Shown piece by piece: positions 7,760 through 16,917 of a stretch of DNA of 64,000 nt (the stretch's first letter is position 1; every line of letters begins with the position of its first letter). The position numbers and the translations under genes were made by a program. The notes below the pieces were generated by a model. That model saw nothing but the letters and a program-made list of their open reading frames with translations. It made no database searches and was not told where the DNA came from. This DNA is from Cryobacterium sp. Y29 (lineage in GTDB: Bacteria; Actinomycetota; Actinomycetes; Actinomycetales; Microbacteriaceae): assembly GCF_002929825.1 (NCBI RefSeq), contig NZ_PJJN01000028.1, positions 107,987 to 171,986 of the forward strand. Reading direction: 5' to 3'.

Positions 7760-9382
7760 TCACGCCGAGACGGACACCGAGATTTCATGCAGTCCGGTGG
7801 CACCGTTCGGGGCGACGTCGGCGGTGGCCGACGTCTGGACGAGGCCTGCGGCATCCGTTGCCCGCACCGTGATGGTGTGGTCGCCGGCGCCCGCGTTCTC
7901 CCAGGTGTAGGCCCACTGACGCCAGGTGTCGACCGAGATCGCGTCGGCGAGGGTGGCGTCCTGCCAAGGGCCATCGTCGACCTGCACGGCAACCGCGCTG
8001 ATCCCCACCTGCTGCGACCAGGCCACACCGGCGATGACGACCGACCCGGTGGATACCGAGGTCCCCTGGCGGGGCACGTCGATGCGGGAGGAGAGCTTGA
8101 CCGGTCCTTGTGCTGACCAACCGCGCGGGGTCCAATAGCCCTGCTCCTGGTCGAACCGGGTGAGTTTGAGTTCGACGACCCATTTCGTCGCCGAGACATA
8201 GCCGTACAAGCCGGGCACGACCATGCGCACCGGATAACCGTGTTCAAGGGGGAGCGGCTCGCCGTTCATGCCGACGGCGAGAATGGCGTTGCGGCCGTCG
8301 GTAAGCGCCTCGATCGGGGTGCCGGCGGTGAAGCCGTCCTGGCTGGTTGAGAGCACCATATCGGCACTATCCGTGGGCTTGGCCCGCGCGAGCAGCGCGC
8401 GAATCGGGTAGCCGAGCCAGGTAGCGGTGCCGATCAGGTCGCCGCCGACGTAGTTCGACACGCAGGCCAAGGTGGTCGTGCTCTCTTCAAGCGGCAGGGC
8501 GAGCAGCTCGGCGAAATCGATCTCGACCTCGTTCTCGACCATGCCGGTGACCTTCAGCCGCCAAGTGGTCGGGTCGATGCGCGGCACGCTCAAGGCGGTG
8601 TCGATGCGGTCGAAGTCGGCGTTCGGGGTGATCAGCGGGGTGATCCCTGCTACGTCGAGGCTCGCCCCGGCCGGAATGGCGGCGGCGCGAATGGATGGCG
8701 TGGGCAGCGTGAATAGCGCGCGCGCGGCATCCGCTGCCCGGGTGGCTGCGGCACTGAACTGTGCGCCGGCCAGGACCAGCAGGCCGATGCCCGCGGTGAT
8801 TGCGGTGTAGACGAGGAAGCGGCGACGGCCCGGGCCGCTGCCGTCGAGGCGTGCCGGCACCTGTTCCGGCACCGATGCCGTGGCGGCGTGCCCGGTGCGG
8901 TGATCGACGGGCAGCCTGGTCGTGAGAAAGGTCAGCGCGATGGCTGCGACGCCCATGGCCACGACGGCTGGGACCGCGTCGAGGGTAGAGGCGCTCGAAC
9001 GGGAGAGCGCCGCGAACAGGGCGATCGCGCCGATGAGCACCACCAGCAGGCGGCCGAATGGCGGGCGCCGGCTCTCGAGAATGCCGGCCAGAGCGGCGAC
9101 CAGGAGGAGCACGAGCACGATGGTCACGATCAGCACGATCTTGTCGGCCGTGCCGAACAAGCCGATGACGAGGTCCTTGACGCCGGCTGGAACGATGTCG
9201 ATGATGAGGACACCGACCGTCAGCACCGGGCTCGCTCCGGGAGCGATCCAGGCCGCGGCCAATTCGGCGGCACCGAGACCGGCGAGGGCTGCGGCCAGAC
9301 CGGCGGCCGCCGGGCGCCAAAGTGCCTGAGCACGGTGTGGCGGAGCAACCGCAGTGATGTCCGGAGGAGTGACGTAGGCCAT
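7760..9382 (-). CDS. Membrane-anchored molybdopterin-dependent oxidoreductase (sulfite oxidase family)
   Basis: The N-terminal half holds several transmembrane segments (about residues 20-160). An internal twin-arginine motif (RRRFLVYTAI, near residue 187) precedes another hydrophobic helix. The C-terminal half is a sulfite-oxidase-type molybdopterin domain with the conserved cofactor cysteine at Cys307 in TLACVSNYVGG, followed by GYPVRMVVPGLYG and a Mo-co dimerisation domain. Such actinobacterial proteins are extracytoplasmic oxidoreductases of unknown substrate. The 540-residue length is typical of the anchored type. It shares molybdenum dependence with the nearby nitrate reductase. Confidence 0.88.
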   Translation of the reverse strand: MAYVTPPDITAVAPPHRAQALWRPAAAGLAAALAGLGAAELAAAWIAPGASPVLTVGVLIIDIVPAGVKDLVIGLFGTADKIVLIVTIVLVLLLVAALAGILESRRPPFGRLLVVLIGAIALFAALSRSSASTLDAVPAVVAMGVAAIALTFLTTRLPVDHRTGHAATASVPEQVPARLDGSGPGRRRFLVYTAITAGIGLLVLAGAQFSAAATRAADAARALFTLPTPSIRAAAIPAGASLDVAGITPLITPNADFDRIDTALSVPRIDPTTWRLKVTGMVENEVEIDFAELLALPLEESTTTLACVSNYVGGDLIGTATWLGYPIRALLARAKPTDSADMVLSTSQDGFTAGTPIEALTDGRNAILAVGMNGEPLPLEHGYPVRMVVPGLYGYVSATKWVVELKLTRFDQEQGYWTPRGWSAQGPVKLSSRIDVPRQGTSVSTGSVVIAGVAWSQQVGISAVAVQVDDGPWQDATLADAISVDTWRQWAYTWENAGAGDHTITVRATDAAGLVQTSATADVAPNGATGLHEISVSVSA

Positions 9383-9538
9383 ACGACCAGCCTAGAACGG
9401 GCGGCTGTGATTGCCGCCCGGCCAGGGGCCTCGGCGGGTTTCGTCAGACATCCGCAATATTCTTGCGGCTGGGCTGGGTGGCCATTTCGACAACTTGCAC
9501 CGGCCATCCACACGGGCACCAGGATGGCCATCGACCGT

Positions 9539-9630
9539 GCATAACTCCTGCAATTTGGGGGCGAAGCTCCGGACCTGCCCGACTTTTCGCACCGAGTGTT
9601 CAGGCGGCTCGCGAATTGCAGGAGTCATGC
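9539..9630. repeat. 92-bp palindromic element, copy 1
   Basis: The left arm starts GCATAACTCCTGCAATTTG (9539-9557) and the right arm is its inverted copy (9612-9630) with two mismatches, enclosing a 54-base core. An element of the same total length with nearly the same arms occurs at 24078-24169. It fills much of the 347-base gap between the oxidoreductase and the helicase; nothing else is evident there. Confidence 0.85.
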
Positions 9631-9729
9631 GCGATGGCCGAGCCGGTGTGCGGCGAACTGTGACAGTTGAACAGACGAGAAGGGGCAGAGTCGAAGGCGA
9701 GGTGCGAAGTAGTGCAGTCTTGAGGGACT

Positions 9730-12228
9730 ATGTCTCTGCTTGCGCGCCTCGAAAACGAAACCGACCCCGACGTTCTCTTCGAGGCGTTTGAAACCTGGGC
9801 GACCGAACAGGGCCTCACCCTGTACCCGGCGCAGGAGGAAGCGGTCATCGAGATCGTCTCGGGGGCCAACCTCATCCTGAGCACACCGACGGGAACCGGC
9901 AAATCGCTCGTGGCCGTCGGAGCTCATTTCGCGGCGCTCTCCGCCGGTAAACGCAGCTTCTACACCGCGCCGATCAAGGCCCTCGTGAGTGAGAAGTTCT
10001 TCTCACTGGTCGAAACTTTCGGGGCTGAGAACGTCGGCATGATGACCGGCGACTCGAGCGTCAACGCCGACGCCCCAATCATCTGCTGTACCGCCGAGAT
10101 TCTCGCCAATCTCGCGCTGAGGAACGGCGAAGACACCGAGGTCGACCTCGTCGTTATGGATGAATTCCATTTCTACGGGGACCCGGAGCGCGGCTGGGCT
10201 TGGCAGGTTCCCCTGCTGCTGTTGCCACGGGTACAGTTCATCCTCATGTCGGCCACACTCGGCGACGTGAAATTCATCAGCGATGACCTGACCCGGCGAA
10301 CCGGGCGGGCCACCGCGGTCGTCACCGGGGTGGAGCGCCCGGTTCCGCTCAGCTATTACTACGAGCAGACCCCGGTGCACGAAACGGTCGAAGAGCTGCT
10401 GCACACCGACAAAGCGCCGGTATACATCGTGCACTTCTCTCAGGCGGCTGCACTGGAACGTGCTCAGGCCCTCGCGAGCGCGAAGGTGGCCTCCCGGGAG
10501 CAGCGTGACGTCATCGCCGAGCTGATCGGCGAGTTTCGGTTCACCACCAGTTTCGGCAAGACCCTGTCCCGGCTGATCCGCATGGGAATCGGCGTGCACC
10601 ATGCGGGCATGCTGCCGAAATACCGCCGACTGGTGGAGCAGCTCGCGCAGCGCGGCTACCTGCGGGTGATCTGCGGCACAGACACCCTCGGCGTCGGCAT
10701 CAATGTGCCCATTCGCACCGTGCTGTTCACCGCCCTCACCAAATATGATGGTGTGAAAATGCGCCAGGTGAACGTGCGCGAGTTCCACCAGATCGCGGGC
10801 CGGGCTGGGCGGGCCGGCTATGACACCGCAGGAACGGTGGTGATTCAGGCGCCCGAGCACGAGAGCGACAATCTCAAGGCTATCGAGAAAGCCGGCGATG
10901 ATCCGAAGAAGAAACGCAAAATCGTGCGTAAGAAGGCGCCGGACGGCTTTGTGTCCTGGGGTGAACCGAGCTTCCGCCGGCTGGTCGAGGCTGAACCCGA
11001 AACCCTCTCGTCGAGCATGCAGATGACCGCTGCGATGCTCATCAATGTGATCGGCCGCGGCGGCGATGCCTTCGCCCACGTGCATTCCCTCGTCTTTGAC
11101 AACCACGAGCCCTGGAAGCGTCAACTGGTTTTGGCCCGGCGGGCTCTGGGTATCTACAAGACCCTGCGCGAAGCCGGAATCGTGGAGCAGGGCGCGAGCG
11201 GCAGCATCCGTTTGACCGTCGACCTGCAGACGAACTTTGCGCTCAACCAGCCGCTGTCGCCGTTTGCGTTGGCCGCGTTCGAACTGCTCGACCCTGAAGC
11301 GCCCACCTACTCGCTCGACATGATTTCGATTCTGGAGTCAACGCTCGACGACCCGCGACCCGTGCTCATGGGGCAGCAATTCGCCGCCCGTGGCGAGGCC
11401 GTGAACGCGATGAAGCGTGAGGGCATCGAATACGACGAGCGGATGGCGCTGCTCGAGGAGATCACGCACCCCAAGCCGCTCGAAGAATTGCTGAACTACA
11501 CCTTCGACACCTATAAGGCTTCCCAGCCGTGGATCGCGGACTTTGAACTCAAGCCCAAGTCCGTCGTGCGCGATATGTATGAGAGGGCCATGTCGTTTGG
11601 CGAGTTCATCGCGTTCTACAAGCTCGCCCGCAGCGAGGGCGTCGTGTTGCGCTACCTGTCGGACGCGTATCGGGCCGCCCGGCAGACCATTCCCGACGAG
11701 GCAAAGAACGAAGACCTGCTCGACCTGATCGAATGGCTCGGTGAGCTCGTTCGTCAGGTGGACTCGAGCCTGCTCGACGAGTGGGAAGAATTGCTGCACC
11801 CCGATCTTGCCGCGCACGAGGCAGAAGCGCATACGATTCTGCCTCCGCCGCCGCGTCGACTTACCACCAACGTGCGAGCTTTTCGTATCCTGGTGCGCAA
11901 CGAACTGTTCCGCCGGGTGCAGCTCGCCGCCTTGGAACACTACGACGAGCTCGGCGAGCTCGACCGGGAGCACGGCTACTCGGATGATGTCTGGGCTGAA
12001 GCGATGGACGGCTACTTTGCTGAGCATGACGAGATACTCACCGGCGGTAACGCCCGCAGTTCTGACCTGCTCATCATCGAGGAGGGAGCCGAGGAATGGA
12101 CCGTGCGCCAGATTATCGACGACCCGGCCGGTGACCATGACTGGGGGATCAGCGCGAGCGTGAACCTCGCCGACTCCGATGAACTCGGCGCGGCTGTCGT
12201 GCGCGTGACCGGTGTCAACCGGTTGTAG
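9730..12228 (+). CDS. DEAD/DEAH-box RNA helicase with DUF3516
   Basis: Superfamily 2 helicase, 832 residues. The Walker A motif TPTGTGKS is at about residues 52-59, DEFH (Walker B, motif II) at about 144, SAT (motif III) in ILMSATLGD, and motif VI in HQIAGRAGRAGYDT. The long C-terminal region matches the DUF3516 extension of actinobacterial Ski2/Mtr4-like helicases. The role is probably RNA unwinding in decay or ribosome biogenesis; this is family knowledge, not shown here. It is monocistronic, convergent with the sulfurtransferase downstream. Confidence 0.9.
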   Translation: MSLLARLENETDPDVLFEAFETWATEQGLTLYPAQEEAVIEIVSGANLILSTPTGTGKSLVAVGAHFAALSAGKRSFYTAPIKALVSEKFFSLVETFGAENVGMMTGDSSVNADAPIICCTAEILANLALRNGEDTEVDLVVMDEFHFYGDPERGWAWQVPLLLLPRVQFILMSATLGDVKFISDDLTRRTGRATAVVTGVERPVPLSYYYEQTPVHETVEELLHTDKAPVYIVHFSQAAALERAQALASAKVASREQRDVIAELIGEFRFTTSFGKTLSRLIRMGIGVHHAGMLPKYRRLVEQLAQRGYLRVICGTDTLGVGINVPIRTVLFTALTKYDGVKMRQVNVREFHQIAGRAGRAGYDTAGTVVIQAPEHESDNLKAIEKAGDDPKKKRKIVRKKAPDGFVSWGEPSFRRLVEAEPETLSSSMQMTAAMLINVIGRGGDAFAHVHSLVFDNHEPWKRQLVLARRALGIYKTLREAGIVEQGASGSIRLTVDLQTNFALNQPLSPFALAAFELLDPEAPTYSLDMISILESTLDDPRPVLMGQQFAARGEAVNAMKREGIEYDERMALLEEITHPKPLEELLNYTFDTYKASQPWIADFELKPKSVVRDMYERAMSFGEFIAFYKLARSEGVVLRYLSDAYRAARQTIPDEAKNEDLLDLIEWLGELVRQVDSSLLDEWEELLHPDLAAHEAEAHTILPPPPRRLTTNVRAFRILVRNELFRRVQLAALEHYDELGELDREHGYSDDVWAEAMDGYFAEHDEILTGGNARSSDLLIIEEGAEEWTVRQIIDDPAGDHDWGISASVNLADSDELGAAVVRVTGVNRL

Positions 12229-12255
12229 CGCTTTCCGCCCGGAGAGATCGCGGCG

Positions 12256-13152
12256 CTACACGCCGGGCGCGTGGAGCGGAGCGGAGGCGTCGGCGGCCCA
12301 CTCATTGAGGGAACCGTCGTAGATGGAGACGTGCTCGTTGCCGGCACGGATGAGAGCGAGAGCGCTCGCGGCTGCGGCGATCCCGCCACCGCAGTAAGTC
12401 ACCAGGTGGCCCGACGCCCCAGCTGCCGACGCCGCCACGGATGGGGCGACCGTTGCCTGGAGCTGGTCGCCGCGCAGGAACGTATTCGTGGCGGGGTCGA
12501 CGAGTGTGCCGGCCGGTAGGTTGACACTGCCGGGAATGTGTCCGACGCGCGGGCGTGACCCGGCCGTGCCGGCGAATTCCGCCGGAGGAACGGAGCAGAC
12601 GAGGGCGGCATCTGCCTTGCCGGCGACGATCGACTCGACGTAGCTCTTGTCGACCCACAGCTCGGGACGCGGGGTGGCCGTGAAGCCGCCGACGACCCGT
12701 GGTCGCGTCCCTCCGGTGGCGAACGGGCGGGTCTCGGCGTGCCACTTGGTGAGACCGCCGTCGAGCACGGCGACATCGTCGTAGCCGAAGGCGCGAAACA
12801 GCCACCAGATGCGGGCAGCCCACTGTCCCACCACGGCATCATAAACGACGACGGTCGTGGTGTTGTCGATTCCGACGGATGCCGCGGCCGCTTCAAACAG
12901 AGCGGCGCTCGGCCGGGAGAAATCGAATTCGCCCGCTGGGTCGGAGAAGACATCGAACAGGTCAGCGAACACCGCTCCGGGAATGTGCCCCTTGGTGAGG
13001 TAGTCGTCACGCCCGCTGAGGTAGCGCGGCCCGGAATCTGAAGGTGCGAGCGCGAGCACGGTGGCGTCGAGAATGACGAGGTGGTCAGAACCGAGATGAT
13101 CGGCCAGCCATTGCGTGGAGACGACGGGCGACGAGGAAACGGGAGAATTCAT
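12256..13152 (-). CDS. sseA: Sulfurtransferase (3-mercaptopyruvate sulfurtransferase / thiosulfate sulfurtransferase)
   Basis: Two tandem rhodanese domains. The first contains the GHIPGAVFADL substrate-binding stretch; the second has the same motif (GHIPGSVNLPAG) and the active-site loop YCGGGIAA with the catalytic Cys. Transfers sulfane sulfur from mercaptopyruvate or thiosulfate to thiol or cyanide acceptors; the CGGGI type of loop is commoner in mercaptopyruvate enzymes, so sseA is the better name, but the substrate is not fixed by sequence. 298 residues, cytoplasmic, no signal peptide. Confidence 0.88.
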   Translation of the reverse strand: MNSPVSSSPVVSTQWLADHLGSDHLVILDATVLALAPSDSGPRYLSGRDDYLTKGHIPGAVFADLFDVFSDPAGEFDFSRPSAALFEAAAASVGIDNTTTVVVYDAVVGQWAARIWWLFRAFGYDDVAVLDGGLTKWHAETRPFATGGTRPRVVGGFTATPRPELWVDKSYVESIVAGKADAALVCSVPPAEFAGTAGSRPRVGHIPGSVNLPAGTLVDPATNTFLRGDQLQATVAPSVAASAAGASGHLVTYCGGGIAAAASALALIRAGNEHVSIYDGSLNEWAADASAPLHAPGV

Positions 13153-13235
13153 GACACAAGGCTAGCGCCGGCCGCCGACACGGGGTAGAACCGGTGCCCG
13201 GGCGAGTCATCCGGCGACATCCGGCGTCATAACGA

Positions 13236-13724
13236 CTACCGGGTGGTGGTCCAGTCCAGGTTGATGATCTGCTTGATATAGATGTTCTCGCCGAGCCCGG
13301 GAACCGAGGGGTTCATGGTGAGCATGAGTTGAACCGGAACGTTGAATCGTTGGGCGATGTCGAAGAACGCGTCGCCCTCGACGACCGTATAGGTGAGCAG
13401 GGCTCCCGCACCGTCAGCGGTCGTTGTGCCGCGGGCACCCGGTGTGCTGCCCTGGTCAGCGGCGGGTCCCTGCGGCAGGGGCACGGGCTCCGCGTTGGGA
13501 ACGAGGTCGGGAACCGTTGGGTTGGGAATAAGCGCCGGCTCTTCGGTGGGAACCGGCGTCGGTGTCGGTGTCGGCGTGGGGCTGGGGGTGGGCTTGGGGG
13601 GCACGGTCGGGGTGATCGTCACCGTGACGGCCGGAGCAGGTTCACCGGCACAGCCAGCCACCGCCACGAGTAGGACAGCGGTAACGATGATGCCCCACGG
13701 GCGACGTACGAGTGAGCTGCGAAT
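13236..13724 (-). CDS. LysM-domain lipoprotein, probable ATT start
   Basis: A small surface lipoprotein. From ATT at 13724 the frame encodes a charged N-terminus (RRPW), a hydrophobic core and the lipobox VAGC (Cys25). A Pro/Thr-rich spacer and a C-terminal LysM peptidoglycan-binding domain follow (YTVVEGDAFFDIAQRFNVPV). The first ordinary start, GTG at 13667, would fall inside the signal peptide and destroy it. A ribosome-binding sequence AAGAAGG sits 8 bases before the ATT, and the codons just upstream include an in-frame TGA. The ATT start is therefore inferred; a sequencing error nearby is the alternative. About 162 residues. Confidence 0.75.
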   Translation of the reverse strand: MRSSLVRRPWGIIVTAVLLVAVAGCAGEPAPAVTVTITPTVPPKPTPSPTPTPTPTPVPTEEPALIPNPTVPDLVPNAEPVPLPQGPAADQGSTPGARGTTTADGAGALLTYTVVEGDAFFDIAQRFNVPVQLMLTMNPSVPGLGENIYIKQIINLDWTTTR

Positions 13725-13841
13725 GGTTCAACCCTTCTTTCTGAGACACGCTGTGACCGCGTCTATGCGCGCACTCAGCCAGCTTAGGCTGAACGCGTGG
13801 TGGCTCGACCGAGTCGGTTACCCCCGTTCGGGGTGTTGCGC

Positions 13842-15236
13842 TCAGCATTCGATGACGTTGACCGCGAGCCCGCCCTCGCTGGTTTCTTTATACTTCGTCA
13901 TCATGTCGAGTCCGGTCTGCCGCATTGTCTCGATTACGGCGTCGAGTGAAACCAGGTGTGTTCCGTCGCCGTGCAGCGCCAGCCGTGCCGCCGACACCGC
14001 CGTCGACGAGGCGATCGCGTTGCGCTCGATGCAGGGAACCTGCACGAGCCCGCCGACCGGGTCGCAGGTGAGCCCGAGGTGATGTTCCATCGCGATCTCC
14101 GCCGCATTCTCGACCTGACGCGGCGTTCCACCGAGCACGGCGCAGAGTGCGCCAGAAGCCATGGCGCACGCGGCGCCGACCTCAGCCTGGCAACCGCCCT
14201 CCGCCCCTGAGATCGACGCGTTGGCCTTCACCAGGGAGCCGATGGCGACGGCCGTGAGCAGGTATTGACGGATCCCGGCCGCATCCGCCCCCGGAACGAA
14301 ACGCAGGTAGTAATGGCCGACGGCGGGAATGATGCCGGCCGCCCCGTTCGTCGGCGCGGTGACGACTCTCCCGCCCGCCGCGTTCTCCTCATTGACGGCG
14401 AGCGCGAAGGCGTGCAGCCATTCTGTTGACGTGTCATGGTCGCAGAGGGCCAGCCCGTCATATTCCTCCAAGCGGATTCGTACCGCGGATGCCCGGCGCT
14501 TGACGTTGAGGCCGCCCGGCAGCACGCCGGTGGTGCTGAGTCCGGCCTCCACGCAGGTGTGCATGGCCTTCCAGATGGCGTCGAGTCCCTCGTCGAGCGC
14601 TGCCGCGCCGTGAATCGCTTCCTCGTTACAGCGGGCGACCTCGCAGATCGACAAATCATGGGCTTCGCACAGGGCGAGCAGCTGTGCGCTGGAATCATAG
14701 GGGAGTGGCTGGGTGACGCGGGTCTGGGCGCTCGAGGGTTCGGTACCCCGGCGGATGAACCCGCCACCGATCGAATAGAAGGTCTCCTCGAGGAGAGGAA
14801 CGGAATCTGCCCTGCTGTCGCTCGCATAGGCGGACAGCGTGAGCGCGTTCGGGTGCCCAGGTAGGCGCGTGCGAGGCTCGAAGTGCACGTCGTTGGTATG
14901 GATAGGAATGCTGCGCCCGCCGAGCAGGGTCAGGTTGGCACCGTCTTGGATACCAGACCAGGCGGCGCGCACCTGATTGGGGTCGCAGGTTTCCGGGCGC
15001 AGGCCGGTCAATCCGGCGAGCACGGCATCGGGCGTACCGTGGCCGAGACCGGTCGACCCCAGAGATCCAAATAGTGAGCAGCGGATGCGCCCCACCGCAT
15101 TGAGACGCCCGGTTGCCACGAGATCTTCGGCGAATAGGCGCGCAGCACGCATCGGGCCCACCGTGTGGGAACTGGAAGGGCCGATTCCGATGGAAAACAG
15201 GTCCAAGGCTGAGACGTACGCTGTCACGATCTTCAT
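13842..15236 (-). CDS. sdaA: L-serine ammonia-lyase (L-serine dehydratase), [4Fe-4S] type
   Basis: Deaminates L-serine to pyruvate and ammonia in the cytoplasm. A single-chain enzyme (464 aa) with the N-terminal beta domain (FSIGIGPSSSHTVGPMRAA) and the C-terminal alpha domain holding the cluster cysteines (EGGCQAEVG, LTCDPVGG, VQVPCIERN). The ATG at 15236 starts MKIVTAYVSALDLF, the usual beginning. No partner gene is adjacent; the upstream region has a terminator-like hairpin that separates it from a gene relic. Confidence 0.95.
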   Translation of the reverse strand: MKIVTAYVSALDLFSIGIGPSSSHTVGPMRAARLFAEDLVATGRLNAVGRIRCSLFGSLGSTGLGHGTPDAVLAGLTGLRPETCDPNQVRAAWSGIQDGANLTLLGGRSIPIHTNDVHFEPRTRLPGHPNALTLSAYASDSRADSVPLLEETFYSIGGGFIRRGTEPSSAQTRVTQPLPYDSSAQLLALCEAHDLSICEVARCNEEAIHGAAALDEGLDAIWKAMHTCVEAGLSTTGVLPGGLNVKRRASAVRIRLEEYDGLALCDHDTSTEWLHAFALAVNEENAAGGRVVTAPTNGAAGIIPAVGHYYLRFVPGADAAGIRQYLLTAVAIGSLVKANASISGAEGGCQAEVGAACAMASGALCAVLGGTPRQVENAAEIAMEHHLGLTCDPVGGLVQVPCIERNAIASSTAVSAARLALHGDGTHLVSLDAVIETMRQTGLDMMTKYKETSEGGLAVNVIEC

Positions 15237-15302
15237 CGTACGGTACCCAGACGTGGTGGGCAGGGAACGGTGCCGGGATTCAACACGGCGCTTAACCCCA
15301 AA

Positions 15303-15328
15303 CGCCCCGCACCGTAAAGTGCGAGGCG
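15303..15328 (-). terminator. Short stem-loop upstream of sdaA
   Basis: CGCCCCGCAC (15303-15312) pairs with GTGCGAGGCG (15319-15328) with one mismatch around a six-base loop. On the minus strand the stem is followed by GTTT. It would end transcription coming from the relic at 15369-15592. Confidence 0.45.
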
Positions 15329-15368
15329 CTACCCGAGAGGTCCAGCCGGGGAGCCGGCGAGAATGGTC

Positions 15369-15592
15369 GCTAGGCGATGGTGAACGTGATGGTCGACACG
15401 GAGGGGGAGGGGTTGACGGCGGTGGTGCAATGCCCCGGACGGGCGTTGGCGTTGGAGGCGACGAACTAAGAAATGGTGAAAGTGCGCACCGTGACGTCGG
15501 GGTTCACGGGCGAGTTGCCGGTGGCGCCCGAGGAACTTCGTACTAACAACTTCACCTCGCTCTGGATACCAATTCCCGAATACCCAGAAAAT
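15369..15592 (-). pseudogene. Relic with two related C-terminal tails (surface-protein-like)
   Basis: On the minus strand one frame reads a fragment ending VNPDVTVRTFTIS-stop (stop at 15465-15467). It continues in the same frame to a second, similar ending, AVNPSPSVSTITFTIA-stop (stop at 15369-15371). There is no start codon or upstream domain. The two endings resemble each other and the beta-rich C-termini of secreted repeat proteins, suggesting decay of a duplicated gene. Family unknown; this is a weak call made from a short translation. Confidence 0.3.
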
Positions 15593-15598
15593 GAAGAA

Positions 15599-15626
15599 AG
15601 GCCGCCTCCCCGAGGAGAGACGGCCT
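15599..15626 (-). terminator. Rho-independent terminator of the desaturase gene
   Basis: AGGCCG (15599-15604) pairs with CGGCCT (15621-15626), with further inner pairing. On the minus strand the stem is followed by TTTCTTC and a further TTTT. It begins 18 bases after the desaturase stop. Confidence 0.7.
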
Positions 15627-15644
15627 GTTGATTATTACGTTGGC

Positions 15645-16745
15645 TTAGTGCGTACGGAACCGCGCGGTCATCGGGCAGTCGAACGGATCGCGAGCGGCCA
15701 GGCCCACCCTGTTGAGGTAAGCAATGACAATGCCGTAACTCTCAAAGACACCGGTTTCGGTGTACTTCACGTCGTGCGAGAGACAATATTCCTTGGCGAT
15801 TTCCTGCGCCTTCCGCAGGTGCGGGCGGGCCATGTTGGGAAACAGGTGGTGCTCAATCTGGTAATTGAGACCACCCATGTAGGTGTCGATGAAGGTGCCT
15901 CCGCGAATGTTCCGGCTGGTCAGCACCTGGCGGCGCAGAAAGTCGACCTTGCTTTCGGCCGGAAGCTGCGGCATGCCCTTGTGGTTCGGAGCGAAAGATG
16001 CCCCCATGTAGACGCCGAATACCGCCATCTGCACCCCGACGAAGGCGAACGCCATGCCGAGCGGTAGGAAGTAGAAGATGACGGCGAAGTAGGCGATGAT
16101 GCGCGTCACGAGCATCGTGATCTCAACCCAGCGCTCGCTGACCTTGTTCTTGCCGAAGACGGTCTTGAAGCCCTGGATGTGCAGGTTGATGCCTTCGAAC
16201 ATCAACAGCGGGAAGAAGAAGTAGCCCTGCTTGCGAGTGATGATGGCGCCGATCCGGCTGACTTTTTTGGCGTCTTCTTCACGGAAGACGATGAAGTCTG
16301 GTTCGATGTCGGGGTCTTTGCCAATGACGTTCGGCTGGGCGTGGTGACGGCTGTGCTTGGTCATCCACCAGGCGTAGCTGATGCCGACGAAAAGGTTGGC
16401 GAGAACCCGGCCCGCTCGGTCGTTGGCTTTGCCGGAGGTAAACACGGCGCGGTGTGAGGCTTCGTGGGCGAGAAAGGCGAACTGGGTGAAGATGAGGCCG
16501 AGCGCGGCGGCGATGATCAACTGGTACCAGGTGTCTCCCAGCAGCACGAATCCGACGGCAGCGCCGAGGGTGGCGGCCACGAGAATAGAGAAAACCAGCC
16601 AGTAGAAACCGGTGCGGCGGCCGAGAAGGCCGAGGTTGCGCACGGTATGCAGGAGCGCTGAATATTCTGTGGTGGGGTTTTTCGTGTCTCCACCCGGTCG
16701 GGTCCTGATGATGCGGACCGAGGGTGCGGCTAGTGCTTCCGACAT
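15645..16745 (-). CDS. Membrane fatty-acid (acyl-CoA/lipid) desaturase
   Basis: Di-iron membrane desaturase that introduces a double bond into acyl chains. The three histidine boxes are HEASH, HSRHH and QIEHHLF. The QxxHH third box resembles front-end (delta-5/6-like) and linoleoyl-CoA desaturases as well as mycobacterial DesA3-like enzymes, so regiospecificity cannot be read. Four or more hydrophobic segments, 366 residues. A good ribosome-binding site (GGAAGG) precedes the ATG. It is monocistronic with its own terminator. It may adjust membrane fluidity, for instance in the cold (inference). Confidence 0.88.
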   Translation of the reverse strand: MSEALAAPSVRIIRTRPGGDTKNPTTEYSALLHTVRNLGLLGRRTGFYWLVFSILVAATLGAAVGFVLLGDTWYQLIIAAALGLIFTQFAFLAHEASHRAVFTSGKANDRAGRVLANLFVGISYAWWMTKHSRHHAQPNVIGKDPDIEPDFIVFREEDAKKVSRIGAIITRKQGYFFFPLLMFEGINLHIQGFKTVFGKNKVSERWVEITMLVTRIIAYFAVIFYFLPLGMAFAFVGVQMAVFGVYMGASFAPNHKGMPQLPAESKVDFLRRQVLTSRNIRGGTFIDTYMGGLNYQIEHHLFPNMARPHLRKAQEIAKEYCLSHDVKYTETGVFESYGIVIAYLNRVGLAARDPFDCPMTARFRTH

Positions 16746-16917
16746 GAGGCCTTCCTGAGCTTAGAACTCTCAGCGTTCGGGACTTCTCAGCCGGGGAATG
16801 AGCAATTACTCGTGGAACAGATAGCGGCCAGTCTACGTTCGGGAGCTCCCCATTCGCTCACAATTCACACGTTTTTCTCAGTCATTATATGCCAAAAATG
16901 GAATGTATCTGACCGAT

